A stretch of DNA of 47,478 bases from Lachnospiraceae bacterium. Lineage in GTDB: Bacteria; Bacillota; Clostridia; Lachnospirales; Lachnospiraceae. The translations under genes were made by a program, and so were the position numbers. Under the pieces are notes generated by a model. That model did no database searches. It had not been told where the DNA came from and was given only the letters and a program-made list of their open reading frames with translations. Positions 16,611 through 24,161 of the stretch are shown here, one piece after another. The DNA lies in NCBI GenBank assembly GCA_017514845.1, contig JAFWIM010000250.1:1-47478 (forward strand). The letters run 5' to 3'. Numbering within the stretch: position 1 is the stretch's first letter; every line of letters begins with the position of its first letter.

Positions 16611-18029
16611 TTATTCCCTGACCGGTTCGCCGAAATAATAGAAGCCCTTGCACTCTTTGAGATGTACCGGAATGATTTTTCCGATCATGGAAGCGTCTCC
16701 GGGCAGATGGACGACGATATTATGCCCGATCCTTCCCGTGACCAGACCCGGCTCACGGTTCTCCTCCTCGATGAGGACGTCCATAATCCTGCCGGTGAAG
16801 CGGGCGCACCGCTCCTCCGCCGTGACCTTGACTTCATCGAGAAGTCTTTTGAATCTTCTTTTTACCACTTCCTCGGGCACCTGGTTCTCCATCTCGGCAG
16901 CGGGCGTTCCTTTGCGCTTTGAATAGATGAAAGTAAAAGCACTGTCGAATCCGACTTCGCGGATCAGGGAAAGTGTGTCTTCAAAGTCCTCCTCTGTCTC
17001 CCCCGGGAAACCGACGATTATATCAGTGGTGAAGGAGATGTCGGGGATGGCTTCGCGAAGCTTCCTGACTGTATCGAGATATTTTGCCCGGTCATAGTGA
17101 CGGTTCATCTTTTTCAGGATTTCGTCACTTCCCGACTGGACCGGCAGGTGCATGTGGGGGCAGATGATCGGGTTTTCCGCCATGACTTCGATGAGCTCAT
17201 CAGAAAGATCCTTCGGATGGGAAGTCATGAATCGGAGGCGCTGCAGACCTTCGATTTTACACACTTCACGGAGGAGTTCGGCAAATGACGTCTTCTCCGG
17301 GAGTGTCTTTCCGTATGAGTTCACATTCTGCCCGAGAAGCATAATTTCGACGCACCCGTCCGCGACGAGGCGACGGACTTCATCCAGAATCTCCTCAGGT
17401 GCCCGGCTGATCTCCCGTCCGCGTACATATGGTACGATGCAGTAACTGCAGAAATTGTTGCAGCCGTACATGATGTTGACGCCCGATTTGAAGAAGTGCT
17501 TTCTTCTGACCGGAAGACTTTCCGGGAAGATCTTGGTCTCCTGGCGAATGTCGATGACTCTCTTATCCTCGCTCAGGGTCCTGACGAGGAGCTCCGGAAA
17601 CGCGTATAAATTGTGTGTCCCGAACATGAGATTGACAAAGGGGTAGCTCTTTTTGATTTTCGCGACGACGTGGTCTTCCTGCATCATGCAGCCGCACAGA
17701 CCGATGATCATACTCGGCCGCTTTTTTCTGACTGCGTTCAGGTGGCCGAGCCTGCCGTACACATGCTGGTCCGCGTTGTCTCTGACCGTGCAGGTATTAT
17801 AGATGACAAGATCCGCCTCATCTTCATTTTCTGTATCCCTAAATCCCGCTGCATCAAGGATACCGCGGAGTTTTTCGGAGTCTCGGGCGTTCATTTGGCA
17901 TCCGAATGTCACTACGGATGAGACGAGCGGGCGTCCAAGTAAGGTTGATCTCTCAGAGACCAACAGCTTGAGCTCCTCAATATATCTCCATTGTTCTTCA
18001 ATCTTTGCGTTATATTCCTGATCGGTCAT
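16611..18029 (-). CDS. miaB: tRNA-2-methylthio-N6-dimethylallyladenosine synthase MiaB
   Basis: Radical SAM methylthiotransferase of 472 aa acting on i6A37 of tRNA. The N-terminal UPF0004 cluster cysteines are Cys44, Cys80 and Cys114, and the radical SAM triad is CNNFCSYC (190, 194, 197). A C-terminal TRAM domain ends the protein. A roughly 35-residue N-terminal extension is normal for clostridial MiaB. The ATG has GGAGG six nucleotides upstream. First gene behind the promoter at 18071-18099; the downstream gene miaA makes its substrate. Confidence 0.96.
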   Translation of the reverse strand: MTDQEYNAKIEEQWRYIEELKLLVSERSTLLGRPLVSSVVTFGCQMNARDSEKLRGILDAAGFRDTENEDEADLVIYNTCTVRDNADQHVYGRLGHLNAVRKKRPSMIIGLCGCMMQEDHVVAKIKKSYPFVNLMFGTHNLYAFPELLVRTLSEDKRVIDIRQETKIFPESLPVRRKHFFKSGVNIMYGCNNFCSYCIVPYVRGREISRAPEEILDEVRRLVADGCVEIMLLGQNVNSYGKTLPEKTSFAELLREVCKIEGLQRLRFMTSHPKDLSDELIEVMAENPIICPHMHLPVQSGSDEILKKMNRHYDRAKYLDTVRKLREAIPDISFTTDIIVGFPGETEEDFEDTLSLIREVGFDSAFTFIYSKRKGTPAAEMENQVPEEVVKRRFKRLLDEVKVTAEERCARFTGRIMDVLIEEENREPGLVTGRIGHNIVVHLPGDASMIGKIIPVHLKECKGFYYFGEPVRE

Positions 18030-18070
18030 AGATGGCCTCCATACGTATCATTCTTTTTTACCAATAGCCT

Positions 18071-18099
18071 ATCTTATCTCATAAATTGTGTTTTGGCAA
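18071..18099 (-). promoter_or_regulatory. Sigma-A-type promoter of the miaB-mutS-mutL-miaA operon
   Basis: Minus strand: TTGCCA, 17-nt spacer, TAAGAT. It lies directly after the proB terminator and about 40 nt before the miaB start, so it is well placed to start the operon. Confidence 0.6.
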
Positions 18100-18101
18100 A
18101 C

Positions 18102-18129
18102 AAAAAAAGCGGAATGATTCCGCTCTTTT
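18102..18129 (-). terminator. Rho-independent terminator after proB
   Basis: Minus strand: AGCGGAA-TCA-TTCCGCT, a perfect 7-bp stem with a 3-nt loop, followed by seven T. The plus strand has the same stem followed by CTTTT, so it may work weakly in both directions. It ends the phoH-ybeY-DUF3048-proB transcript. Confidence 0.85.
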
Positions 18130-18141
18130 GAATATAGGGTA

Positions 18142-18232
18142 ATAGTTCAGACTGGCTGTTCTTGCAGTTCGTTTCCGACTGCATAGCACTCATCTTCGTG
18201 AGATATGCATTACAGGTCCGATAGTTCGATCT
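18142..18232. repeat. Structured intergenic element, copy C (truncated)
   Basis: Carries the left end of the element family only: ATAGTTCAGACTGGCTG (18142-18158) matches the terminal repeat. After 48 nt, the same spacing as in the other copies, comes CATCTTCGTGAGATATGCAT and then ACAGGTCCGATAGTTCGATC. The central hairpin, the returning strand and the right terminal repeat are missing; similarity stops a few bases before the proB stop codon. It lies between proB and its terminator, so it is probably transcribed as 3' UTR. Confidence 0.65.
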
Positions 18233-18235
18233 GGC

Positions 18236-19075
18236 TCAGGCGTTCTCAAGGTAGTCCAGGAGATAAAACTCCTCCTTGGGATTGGCCAGGAAGATCGTGC
18301 CGAATTCCCTGCCCTCCACGAGCTTGTGAATAATATGGAAGTCCGAGGCATTGGCAATGATCATGTCGCAGCCGGCAGATGTCGCGATATCCGCCGCGAT
18401 GAGCTTTGTGTTCATGCCGCCGCTGCCGAAACGGCTCCCCGTGGATCCCTTGCCCATATTCATGAAGGATTCGTCAAGCTTCTCAACGATGGGGATGAAC
18501 TTCGCGTCCTTGCAGGTCCTCGGATCGTCTGTGTAGAGACCGTCGATGTCGGACATGAGCAGCAGCAGATCCGCGCCGATCAGGGCAGCGACGACCGCTG
18601 ACAGCCGGTCATTATCGCCGAACTCGATTTCAGCAGTGGAAATCGTGTCATTTTCATTGACGATCGGAATGACGCCCATGGCCAGCAGCTGCTCGAATGT
18701 ATTGCGGGCGTGTCTGCGGCTCTCGGTGTCGGTAAAGGTATCCTTGGTCATCAGGATCTGGGCTGAGTTGAGCCCGTACTCGGCGAAAAACTTCTGATAG
18801 ATGGAAAGCAGTCTTACCTGACCGATCGCTGCGCATGCCTGCTTGGCCTGCACGCTGGTGACCTCAGTAATCCCCATAGCAGCCTTGCCGACTGCGATAG
18901 CCCCTGAGGAGACCAGAACGACAGAGACTCCTTTATTGTGGAGATCGGCAACTTCGCGCACAAGAATTTCCATTTTTGGAAAATTCAGGCGGCCTGTCTC
19001 CTGGTGGACCAGAGATGATGATCCTATTTTTATAACGACTCTTCTCTTATTTTTAAGGTGTTCTCTCTTACTCAC
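18236..19075 (-). CDS. proB: Glutamate 5-kinase
   Basis: Phosphorylates glutamate in the first step of proline synthesis. Amino-acid-kinase fold motifs VIKIGSSSL, SSGAIAVG, PIVNENDTI, FGDNDRLSA and the C-terminal GSGGMNTKL region are present. There is no PUA domain, so at about 279 aa it is the short form. The preferred start is GTG, which has GGAG six nucleotides upstream and gives the family N-terminus M-SKREHLKNKRR. The alternative is an ATG at 19090, overlapping the stop of the preceding gene (ATGA) but without a ribosome-binding site. No proA or proC is adjacent. Confidence 0.94.
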   Translation of the reverse strand: MSKREHLKNKRRVVIKIGSSSLVHQETGRLNFPKMEILVREVADLHNKGVSVVLVSSGAIAVGKAAMGITEVTSVQAKQACAAIGQVRLLSIYQKFFAEYGLNSAQILMTKDTFTDTESRRHARNTFEQLLAMGVIPIVNENDTISTAEIEFGDNDRLSAVVAALIGADLLLLMSDIDGLYTDDPRTCKDAKFIPIVEKLDESFMNMGKGSTGSRFGSGGMNTKLIAADIATSAGCDMIIANASDFHIIHKLVEGREFGTIFLANPKEEFYLLDYLENA

Positions 19076-19086
19076 TTTTTTCTCCG

Positions 19087-20484
19087 TCATCCTTCGACTT
19101 TTGATCGTCCGCCGTGGGCAGCAAGATTCCGCTCCTTCTCCTGGTTCATGATCGTCAAATAGACGTCCTCGCCCCACTTGTAGGCTGCCTTCCACTCAGC
19201 GTTGTACACTTCAGCTGCGGCTGCCTCCTCCTCCGTGACTGCCATGACGGCTGACTGGGAATCCTCTCCGATCACACAGTTCCGTATGTACTGATTTTGT
19301 ACAAGGCAGATCCAGGTCTTTCCGGTGTTAATATGAAGCTCTTCTCCGCTTCGTGTCCTGTAAGTGACCGGTTCGTAGAAGCTCGGTCTCTCCCAGGTGA
19401 TATCAATGCACTTGCCGTCGGAGATATAGAGTCCGTTTCCTCCGGCAGTCGTGTCATAGTGAAGGTACTGGGACGTCTGGTAATAATCATAGTTCTGGAA
19501 CTCGACGATGATATTTTTCACTTCGAGCTGCTTGTTATTCTCGACGTCGTAATGGCGGTCACCGTATTGATAGCGCAGGTATGTCCCCGTCTCTTCCTGG
19601 TAGACGAACCAGGGTTTGTTGATGAGGAAACCGGGGGCAAAATACTTCGCCGGCCTTCCGCCCTCAAGATCATGAGAAGTATCTCCGACCCAGACGTAAT
19701 TCAGCTGGGGTTTAAAATCATCGTTATGTGTCTTTCTGTAGCCGAGAAAATCGATCGCCTCATTGATCTTGGCTCCGCTTATATACGCGTTGTGAGGTGC
19801 ACGGTGGAACGTATTGTCCCGGTAGAAAAACTTGCCGGCGTACCAGGCGAGACCGGAGATGTTGTCGACATCATCGGATTCAAGATACGGGAAGGCATAG
19901 GCTGCCTGACCATAGTGCTCATAAATCTCGTCGAACCCGGCAGCAATCGATAGGAAATAGTCGCGGCAGCTGCGCAGCGGCCCGATGCGCGGGAGATCGT
20001 CGTAGTAGTCAAAAAGGGCACAGAAGCGCGTAAGACTTCCCTCAACGACAGCTTCAATATAGAGATCCGCCTGGCTGACACCGCTCTGCGGGTAGGCGCC
20101 GGTGACATTATCAATCATAAATCCGACAGGACGGCGTTTCACGAGATCGGCGGAGATATATTCGCCGGTCAGAATGCTCTTCCCCATACCTTCCGGGATC
20201 GGCTCTGTCGGGATTGGCGACGGTGTCGGTGAAGGTGTCGGAGTCGGCGTGCTTGTGGGCGTCGGCGTTGCGGTCTTGAAGATATCAAAGACAGACGCAA
20301 CCGTGGATTCATCTTTCGGTGCCTCGGCGACTGACGAATCCTGTACGATCGGCTCCGTCGTCCTCGCCTCACGCAGAAAAGCGCATCCGGGCTCGATCGG
20401 GGTCCAGAAATACTCTCTGACCGCACAGCCTGTCAGAAGGACAGCAAAGATCATGGCAGGGAAGAAATAAAACAGTTTGCGCAT
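19087..20484 (-). CDS. DUF3048 lipoprotein (YerB-like)
   Basis: Secreted lipoprotein of 465 aa. The signal peptide ends in a lipobox LLTGC with Cys20 as the lipidation site. A Thr/Pro/Ser linker (about residues 71-97, repeated TPTP and PSPT units) leads into the DUF3048 region with landmarks GFMIDNVTGAYPQSGVSQADL, EGSLTRFCALF and GPLRSCRDYF. The function of the family is not known. The ATG nine nucleotides after AAAGG is preferred over a TTG three codons earlier. It is 19 nt behind ybeY, and its stop codon overlaps the region of alternative proB starts, so it is cotranscribed with both. Confidence 0.88.
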   Translation of the reverse strand: MRKLFYFFPAMIFAVLLTGCAVREYFWTPIEPGCAFLREARTTEPIVQDSSVAEAPKDESTVASVFDIFKTATPTPTSTPTPTPSPTPSPIPTEPIPEGMGKSILTGEYISADLVKRRPVGFMIDNVTGAYPQSGVSQADLYIEAVVEGSLTRFCALFDYYDDLPRIGPLRSCRDYFLSIAAGFDEIYEHYGQAAYAFPYLESDDVDNISGLAWYAGKFFYRDNTFHRAPHNAYISGAKINEAIDFLGYRKTHNDDFKPQLNYVWVGDTSHDLEGGRPAKYFAPGFLINKPWFVYQEETGTYLRYQYGDRHYDVENNKQLEVKNIIVEFQNYDYYQTSQYLHYDTTAGGNGLYISDGKCIDITWERPSFYEPVTYRTRSGEELHINTGKTWICLVQNQYIRNCVIGEDSQSAVMAVTEEEAAAAEVYNAEWKAAYKWGEDVYLTIMNQEKERNLAAHGGRSKVEG

Positions 20485-20503
20485 TAGTATCAACCTTTCA
20501 GTG

Positions 20504-21019
20504 TCAGTTTCTTGTTATTCCCAGTTCCTCTAGTACCTCATCCTGCTTTTTGAACATGACCTCGGCTTCATCCTCCGTCATATGGTCATATCCGATCAGA
20601 TGAAGAACGCTGTGAGCTATAAGGAACGCGTACTCCCTCAGAGTGCTGTGACCGTACTCTTCCGCCTGGCTTTTGATCCTGGGTATGCACAGGACGATAT
20701 CGCCGAGGAGCAGTGAGCCGTTCTCCGGATCGAAATCATCGAAGGAATCCGGGTCGATTTCGTCGAAATCGGCGGGATGCTCGTATTCATGCATCGGAAA
20801 AGACAGGACATCGGTCGGGCTCAGGATCCCCCGCATCTCGCTGTTGATCTCCTGAATCTCAGAAAGACCCGTGAGCAGAAGGTTGACCTCCGCTTCATAG
20901 GGACACGAACAATCGGAAAGAACGCGGGATACGACAGCATCCGCAGTCTCTTGATAATCAAAATTCAGGATCTCGTCAAAATCGGATCCATCATATTCAT
21001 TTTCTATAACGACAAGCAT
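20504..21019 (-). CDS. ybeY: rRNA maturation endoribonuclease YbeY
   Basis: Zinc endoribonuclease of UPF0054 involved in 16S rRNA 3'-end maturation and ribosome quality control. The metal motif H-x3-H-x5-H is intact as HSVLHLIGYDH (His136, His140, His146). PTDVLSFPM and LLLGDIVLC match the family core. At 171 aa it is normal length; an acidic insert (EYEHPADFDEIDPDSFDD) lies between the PTDVLSFPM strand and LGDI. It starts 13 nt after phoH, the classic partner in this gene order. Confidence 0.95.
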   Translation of the reverse strand: MLVVIENEYDGSDFDEILNFDYQETADAVVSRVLSDCSCPYEAEVNLLLTGLSEIQEINSEMRGILSPTDVLSFPMHEYEHPADFDEIDPDSFDDFDPENGSLLLGDIVLCIPRIKSQAEEYGHSTLREYAFLIAHSVLHLIGYDHMTEDEAEVMFKKQDEVLEELGITRN

Positions 21020-21032
21020 ATATACCTCTCTC

Positions 21033-22052
21033 TCAGCTGCGTCTGCGCTTTATCTGATAGCGGGCACCGGCATCGTGCGGTCTGCTCTTCCTGTTTTTTT
21101 CTTCATACACCTCGTAAGCCTGGACGATCTTCTGGACCAGCGGATGTCTGACGACATCCTTGGAAGTCAGTTCGCAGAAACCGATCTCATCGATTTTCTT
21201 CAGGACTTTCATTGACACGTCAAGTCCGCTCTCCTGATCTCTCGGCAGATCCTTCTGGGTGCGGTCGCCTGTGATCACGACCTTGGTGCCGAATCCTATG
21301 CGGGTCAGGAACATTTTCATCTGGGCGGGCGTCGTATTCTGAGCCTCATCCAGAATAATGAAAGCGTTGTCAAGTGTACGGCCGCGCATGTAGGCGAGTG
21401 GTGCCACTTCGATCAGGCCTTTCTCTGAATTCTTCTGAAAGGCTTCCGGCCCCATGATCTCGAAGAGAGCGTCATACAGGGGGCGCAGGTAGGGATCGAT
21501 CTTGCTCTGCAGGTCTCCCGGAAGAAATCCGAGCTTTTCACCGGCCTCGATTGCGGGTCTTGTCAGAATGATCCTGCTTACTTCATCTTTTCTGAAAGCT
21601 CTGACGGCCATTGCCATGGCCAGATATGTTTTTCCGGTTCCGGCGGGTCCTATGCCGAAGGTGATCATTTTACCGCGAATGGATTCAACGTAGGTTTTCT
21701 GACCGAGGGTCTTGGCTTTGATCGGCCTGCCGGCCATCGTGTGGATAATGACGTCGTCATCCAGTGAATCGAGCCGGTCGCCCATGTCATCCATGAAGAG
21801 GGAAAGCGCATAATTGACATTCTGGGTGGTGACGGTCTCACCCCTCTCCGATTTGGCGAGCAGCTGGGCGAGCAGTCGTCGGGCACGGGCTGCGTTCAAT
21901 GTCGGCCCCTGCACTTTCACACTGTCGTCCCGCACAATGATGTCAACATTCAGTGTGCGCTCGATTGATTTGATATGTTCGTCGAGTTCTCCGAAAATAT
22001 TTTTCTGGTGCTCGGCGGGTATGCTCATGCTGATTTCGGTTCTATTGCTCAT
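21033..22052 (-). CDS. PhoH family ATPase
   Basis: P-loop ATPase of 339 aa with an N-terminal KH-like region (about 20-70). Walker A is GPAGTGKT (135-142), followed by the PhoH signature ILTRPAIEAGEKLGFLPGDL and Walker B IILDEAQN. PhoH/PhoH-L proteins are RNA-associated ATPases usually encoded beside ybeY, as here. The C-terminus is basic (KNRKSRPHDAGARYQIKRRRS), consistent with nucleic-acid contact. It is preceded by a 150-bp gap holding a long imperfect hairpin (22081-22148). Confidence 0.92.
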   Translation of the reverse strand: MSNRTEISMSIPAEHQKNIFGELDEHIKSIERTLNVDIIVRDDSVKVQGPTLNAARARRLLAQLLAKSERGETVTTQNVNYALSLFMDDMGDRLDSLDDDVIIHTMAGRPIKAKTLGQKTYVESIRGKMITFGIGPAGTGKTYLAMAMAVRAFRKDEVSRIILTRPAIEAGEKLGFLPGDLQSKIDPYLRPLYDALFEIMGPEAFQKNSEKGLIEVAPLAYMRGRTLDNAFIILDEAQNTTPAQMKMFLTRIGFGTKVVITGDRTQKDLPRDQESGLDVSMKVLKKIDEIGFCELTSKDVVRHPLVQKIVQAYEVYEEKNRKSRPHDAGARYQIKRRRS

Positions 22053-22080
22053 AAAAACCCCTTTTTGCGTAGGCGTGGGG

Positions 22081-22148
22081 CCAAGGTGCCTGGGTCGTGC
22101 CGGCGGCGAGGCGCCGGACCTTCAGGGCATGAAATGCAGGCACTTTGG
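22081..22148. repeat. Long imperfect hairpin in the rlmH-phoH gap
   Basis: Outer 12-bp stem CCAAGGTGCCTG (22081-22092) with CAGGCACTTTGG (22137-22148), broken only by one G/T position. It encloses a GC-rich stem CCGGCG/CGCCGG around GCGAGG. On the minus strand it would form in the phoH 5' leader, ending 28 nt before the start codon. There is no T-tract, so it is not an intrinsic terminator. Could be a leader structure; unassigned. Confidence 0.6.
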
Positions 22149-22186
22149 ACATACAGTGTATTTTAGCATCTTTGCCGCATAATATA

Positions 22187-22208
22187 AAGTGCAAATCTTG
22201 CATCACTT
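22187..22208 (-). terminator. Weak terminator-like hairpin overlapping the rlmH stop
   Basis: Minus strand: AAGTG-A-TGCAA, 3-nt loop, TTGCACTT, then TATATTAT. The stem has one bulge and starts upstream of the rlmH stop codon. The T/A-rich tail makes termination possible but not certain. Confidence 0.4.
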
Positions 22209-22682
22209 GTGATACGGCTCACCTTTTATTATCCGGAAAGCTCTGTATATCTGCTCAAGGAGAATGACCCGCATGAGCTGATGGGGAAAAGTCAGGGCGG
22301 AGAAGCTGAGTTTTTCATTTGCCCGCGCAAGGACTGCCCGTGAAAGCCCAAGGCTTCCGCCTATAACTAAGACGATAGTGCTTTTGCCGCCCTGCATGAG
22401 TTTGTCCAGATGATCGGACAGAGCTTCGGAAGAATACGTCCTGCCGTCAATCGCCAGGGCAATGACATAGTCGCCGTCTTTTATTCTGCCGAGAATGCGC
22501 TCTCCCTCCCTGGACTTTATCTGTTGGCAAAGCTCGTCCGAAGCGTTGTCGGGAGTTTTCTCGTCCGCGCACTCGACGATCTCCAGCTTTGTATAGCGGG
22601 AGAGACGCTTTGAGTATTCAAGTACGGCATCCCGATAGAACTTTTCTTTAATTTTTCCGACACAGATGATCTTAATGAGCAT
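22203..22682 (-). CDS. rlmH: 23S rRNA (pseudouridine1915-N3)-methyltransferase RlmH
   Basis: SPOUT-family methyltransferase that methylates pseudouridine 1915 in helix 69 of 23S rRNA. Length 159 aa is exact for the family. The SAM-binding knot motif VLVIGGSLGLS and the C-terminal segment FPHQLMRVILLEQIYRAFRI ending in PYHK are canonical. The start ATG has AAGGAG six nucleotides upstream. It is separated from the nfnB gene by a strong terminator. Confidence 0.97.
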   Translation of the reverse strand: MLIKIICVGKIKEKFYRDAVLEYSKRLSRYTKLEIVECADEKTPDNASDELCQQIKSREGERILGRIKDGDYVIALAIDGRTYSSEALSDHLDKLMQGGKSTIVLVIGGSLGLSRAVLARANEKLSFSALTFPHQLMRVILLEQIYRAFRIIKGEPYHK

Positions 22683-22702
22683 GAATCTCTCCTTGTTATG
22701 AG

Positions 22703-22738
22703 CGAAAAATAAGGACTGCCGTATGCGACAGCCCTTAC
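22703..22738 (-). terminator. Rho-independent terminator after nfnB
   Basis: Minus strand: AAGGGCTGTCG-CATA-CGGCAGTCCTT, an 11-bp stem with two G/T pairs and a 4-nt loop, followed by ATTTTT. It closes the nfnA-nfnB transcript 20 nt after its stop codon. Confidence 0.85.
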
Positions 22739-22757
22739 ATGTTTCATTTTCGGGAAG

Positions 22758-24161
22758 TTAAGCGTTCGCTTCCTTGCTCTTTATATAGTTGTCGATACCG
22801 CGTGCGCCGGCACGGCCTGCGCCCATGGCAAGGATAACGGTCGCGGCTCCGGTGACGGCATCGCCGCCTGCGTAAACGCCTTCCTTCGTTGTCTTGCCCT
22901 CATCCTCTGTGGCGACAAGGCACTTTCTGCGGTTGATTTCGAGACCCGGTGTTGTGGAGGAAATGAGCGGGTTCGGGGATGTTCCGAGGGACATAATGAC
23001 ACAGTCGCATTCCATCTCGAATTCGGATCCGGCAATCGGGACAGGACGGCGTCTGCCGGACTGATCCGGCTCGCCGAGCTCCATGCGGATGCAGCGGATG
23101 CCGATGACATTCTCGTTCTCATCGGTGAGGATCTCTACCGGATTCGTGAGAATATCGAACTGAACGCCCTCTTCCTTGGCATGGTGAACTTCCTCTGCTC
23201 TTGCGGGAAGCTCAGCTTCGCTTCGGCGATATACAAGATGCACTTCCGCGCCAAGACGAAGAGCTGTACGAGCAGCGTCCATTGCAACATTGCCGCCGCC
23301 GACGACAACCGCCTTCTTTGCGTGGAAGATCGGTGTATCGTGATCATCGCGGAATGCTTTCATGAGGTTGTTTCTGGTCAGATATTCATTTGCAGAGAAT
23401 ACTCCGTTAGCATTCTCGCCCGGAATACCCATGAACATCGGAAGACCTGCGCCGGAGCCGATAAAGATGGCCTCATAGCCTTCCTGCTCGATCAGTTCAT
23501 CGACAGAGATCGTTCTGCCGACGATGACGTCTGTGATGATCTTGACGCCGAGCCCTTCGACATTCTTGACTTCCTCAGCGACAACAGCATCTTTCGGGAG
23601 ACGGAATTCCGGAATACCGTAAGTGAGAACGCCGCCTGCCTTGTGCAGTGCTTCATAAATGGTCACATCGTAGCCGAGCTTTGCAAGGTCGCCGGCACAT
23701 GTGAGACCTGCAGGACCGGAGCCGATCACTGCGATCTTGTGTCCGTTCTTGACTTTTGCGCCTTCCGGCTTGATGCCGTCGGCTTTCGCACGGTCAGCGA
23801 CGAATCTTTCGAGTTTGCCGATGGATACCGCCTCGCCCTTCAGACCGCGGACACATTTGCCTTCGCACTGTGTCTCCTGCGGGCAGACACGGCCGCAGAC
23901 TGCAGGCAGTGAGCTGGACTCGCTGATGACCTGATATGCGCCGGCGAAATCTCTCTCTGTTACTTTCTTGATGAAGCCCGGAATGTTGATGCTGACCGGA
24001 CAACCTTCGATACAGCGCGCGTTCTTGCAGTTGAGGCATCTCGTAGCTTCTTCTACTGCTTCTTCCTCATTGTAGCCATAGCATACCTCGTCGAAATTCG
24101 TAGCTCGAACGAGAGGCTCCTGTTCTCTTACAGGGACTTTGGTCTTTGACATATTCGGCAT
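22758..24161 (-). CDS. NfnB-like / glutamate synthase small-subunit-type flavoprotein
   Basis: A 467-aa flavoprotein of the GltD/NfnB type. Two N-terminal [4Fe-4S] sets: Cys42, 45, 50, 54 and Cys89, 93, 99, 103. FAD motif VIGSGPAGLTCAGDLAKLGY and NADP motif VVGGGNVAMDAARTALRLG follow. Since the partner encoded immediately upstream is an NfnA-like protein (shared base, TAATG), the pair most likely forms NfnAB. That enzyme is an electron-bifurcating transhydrogenase coupling NADPH, NADH and ferredoxin in Clostridia. No large glutamate synthase subunit is nearby, which argues against a GOGAT role. Database names such as gltA for this family are therefore misleading here. Confidence 0.88.
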   Translation of the reverse strand: MPNMSKTKVPVREQEPLVRATNFDEVCYGYNEEEAVEEATRCLNCKNARCIEGCPVSINIPGFIKKVTERDFAGAYQVISESSSLPAVCGRVCPQETQCEGKCVRGLKGEAVSIGKLERFVADRAKADGIKPEGAKVKNGHKIAVIGSGPAGLTCAGDLAKLGYDVTIYEALHKAGGVLTYGIPEFRLPKDAVVAEEVKNVEGLGVKIITDVIVGRTISVDELIEQEGYEAIFIGSGAGLPMFMGIPGENANGVFSANEYLTRNNLMKAFRDDHDTPIFHAKKAVVVGGGNVAMDAARTALRLGAEVHLVYRRSEAELPARAEEVHHAKEEGVQFDILTNPVEILTDENENVIGIRCIRMELGEPDQSGRRRPVPIAGSEFEMECDCVIMSLGTSPNPLISSTTPGLEINRRKCLVATEDEGKTTKEGVYAGGDAVTGAATVILAMGAGRAGARGIDNYIKSKEANA

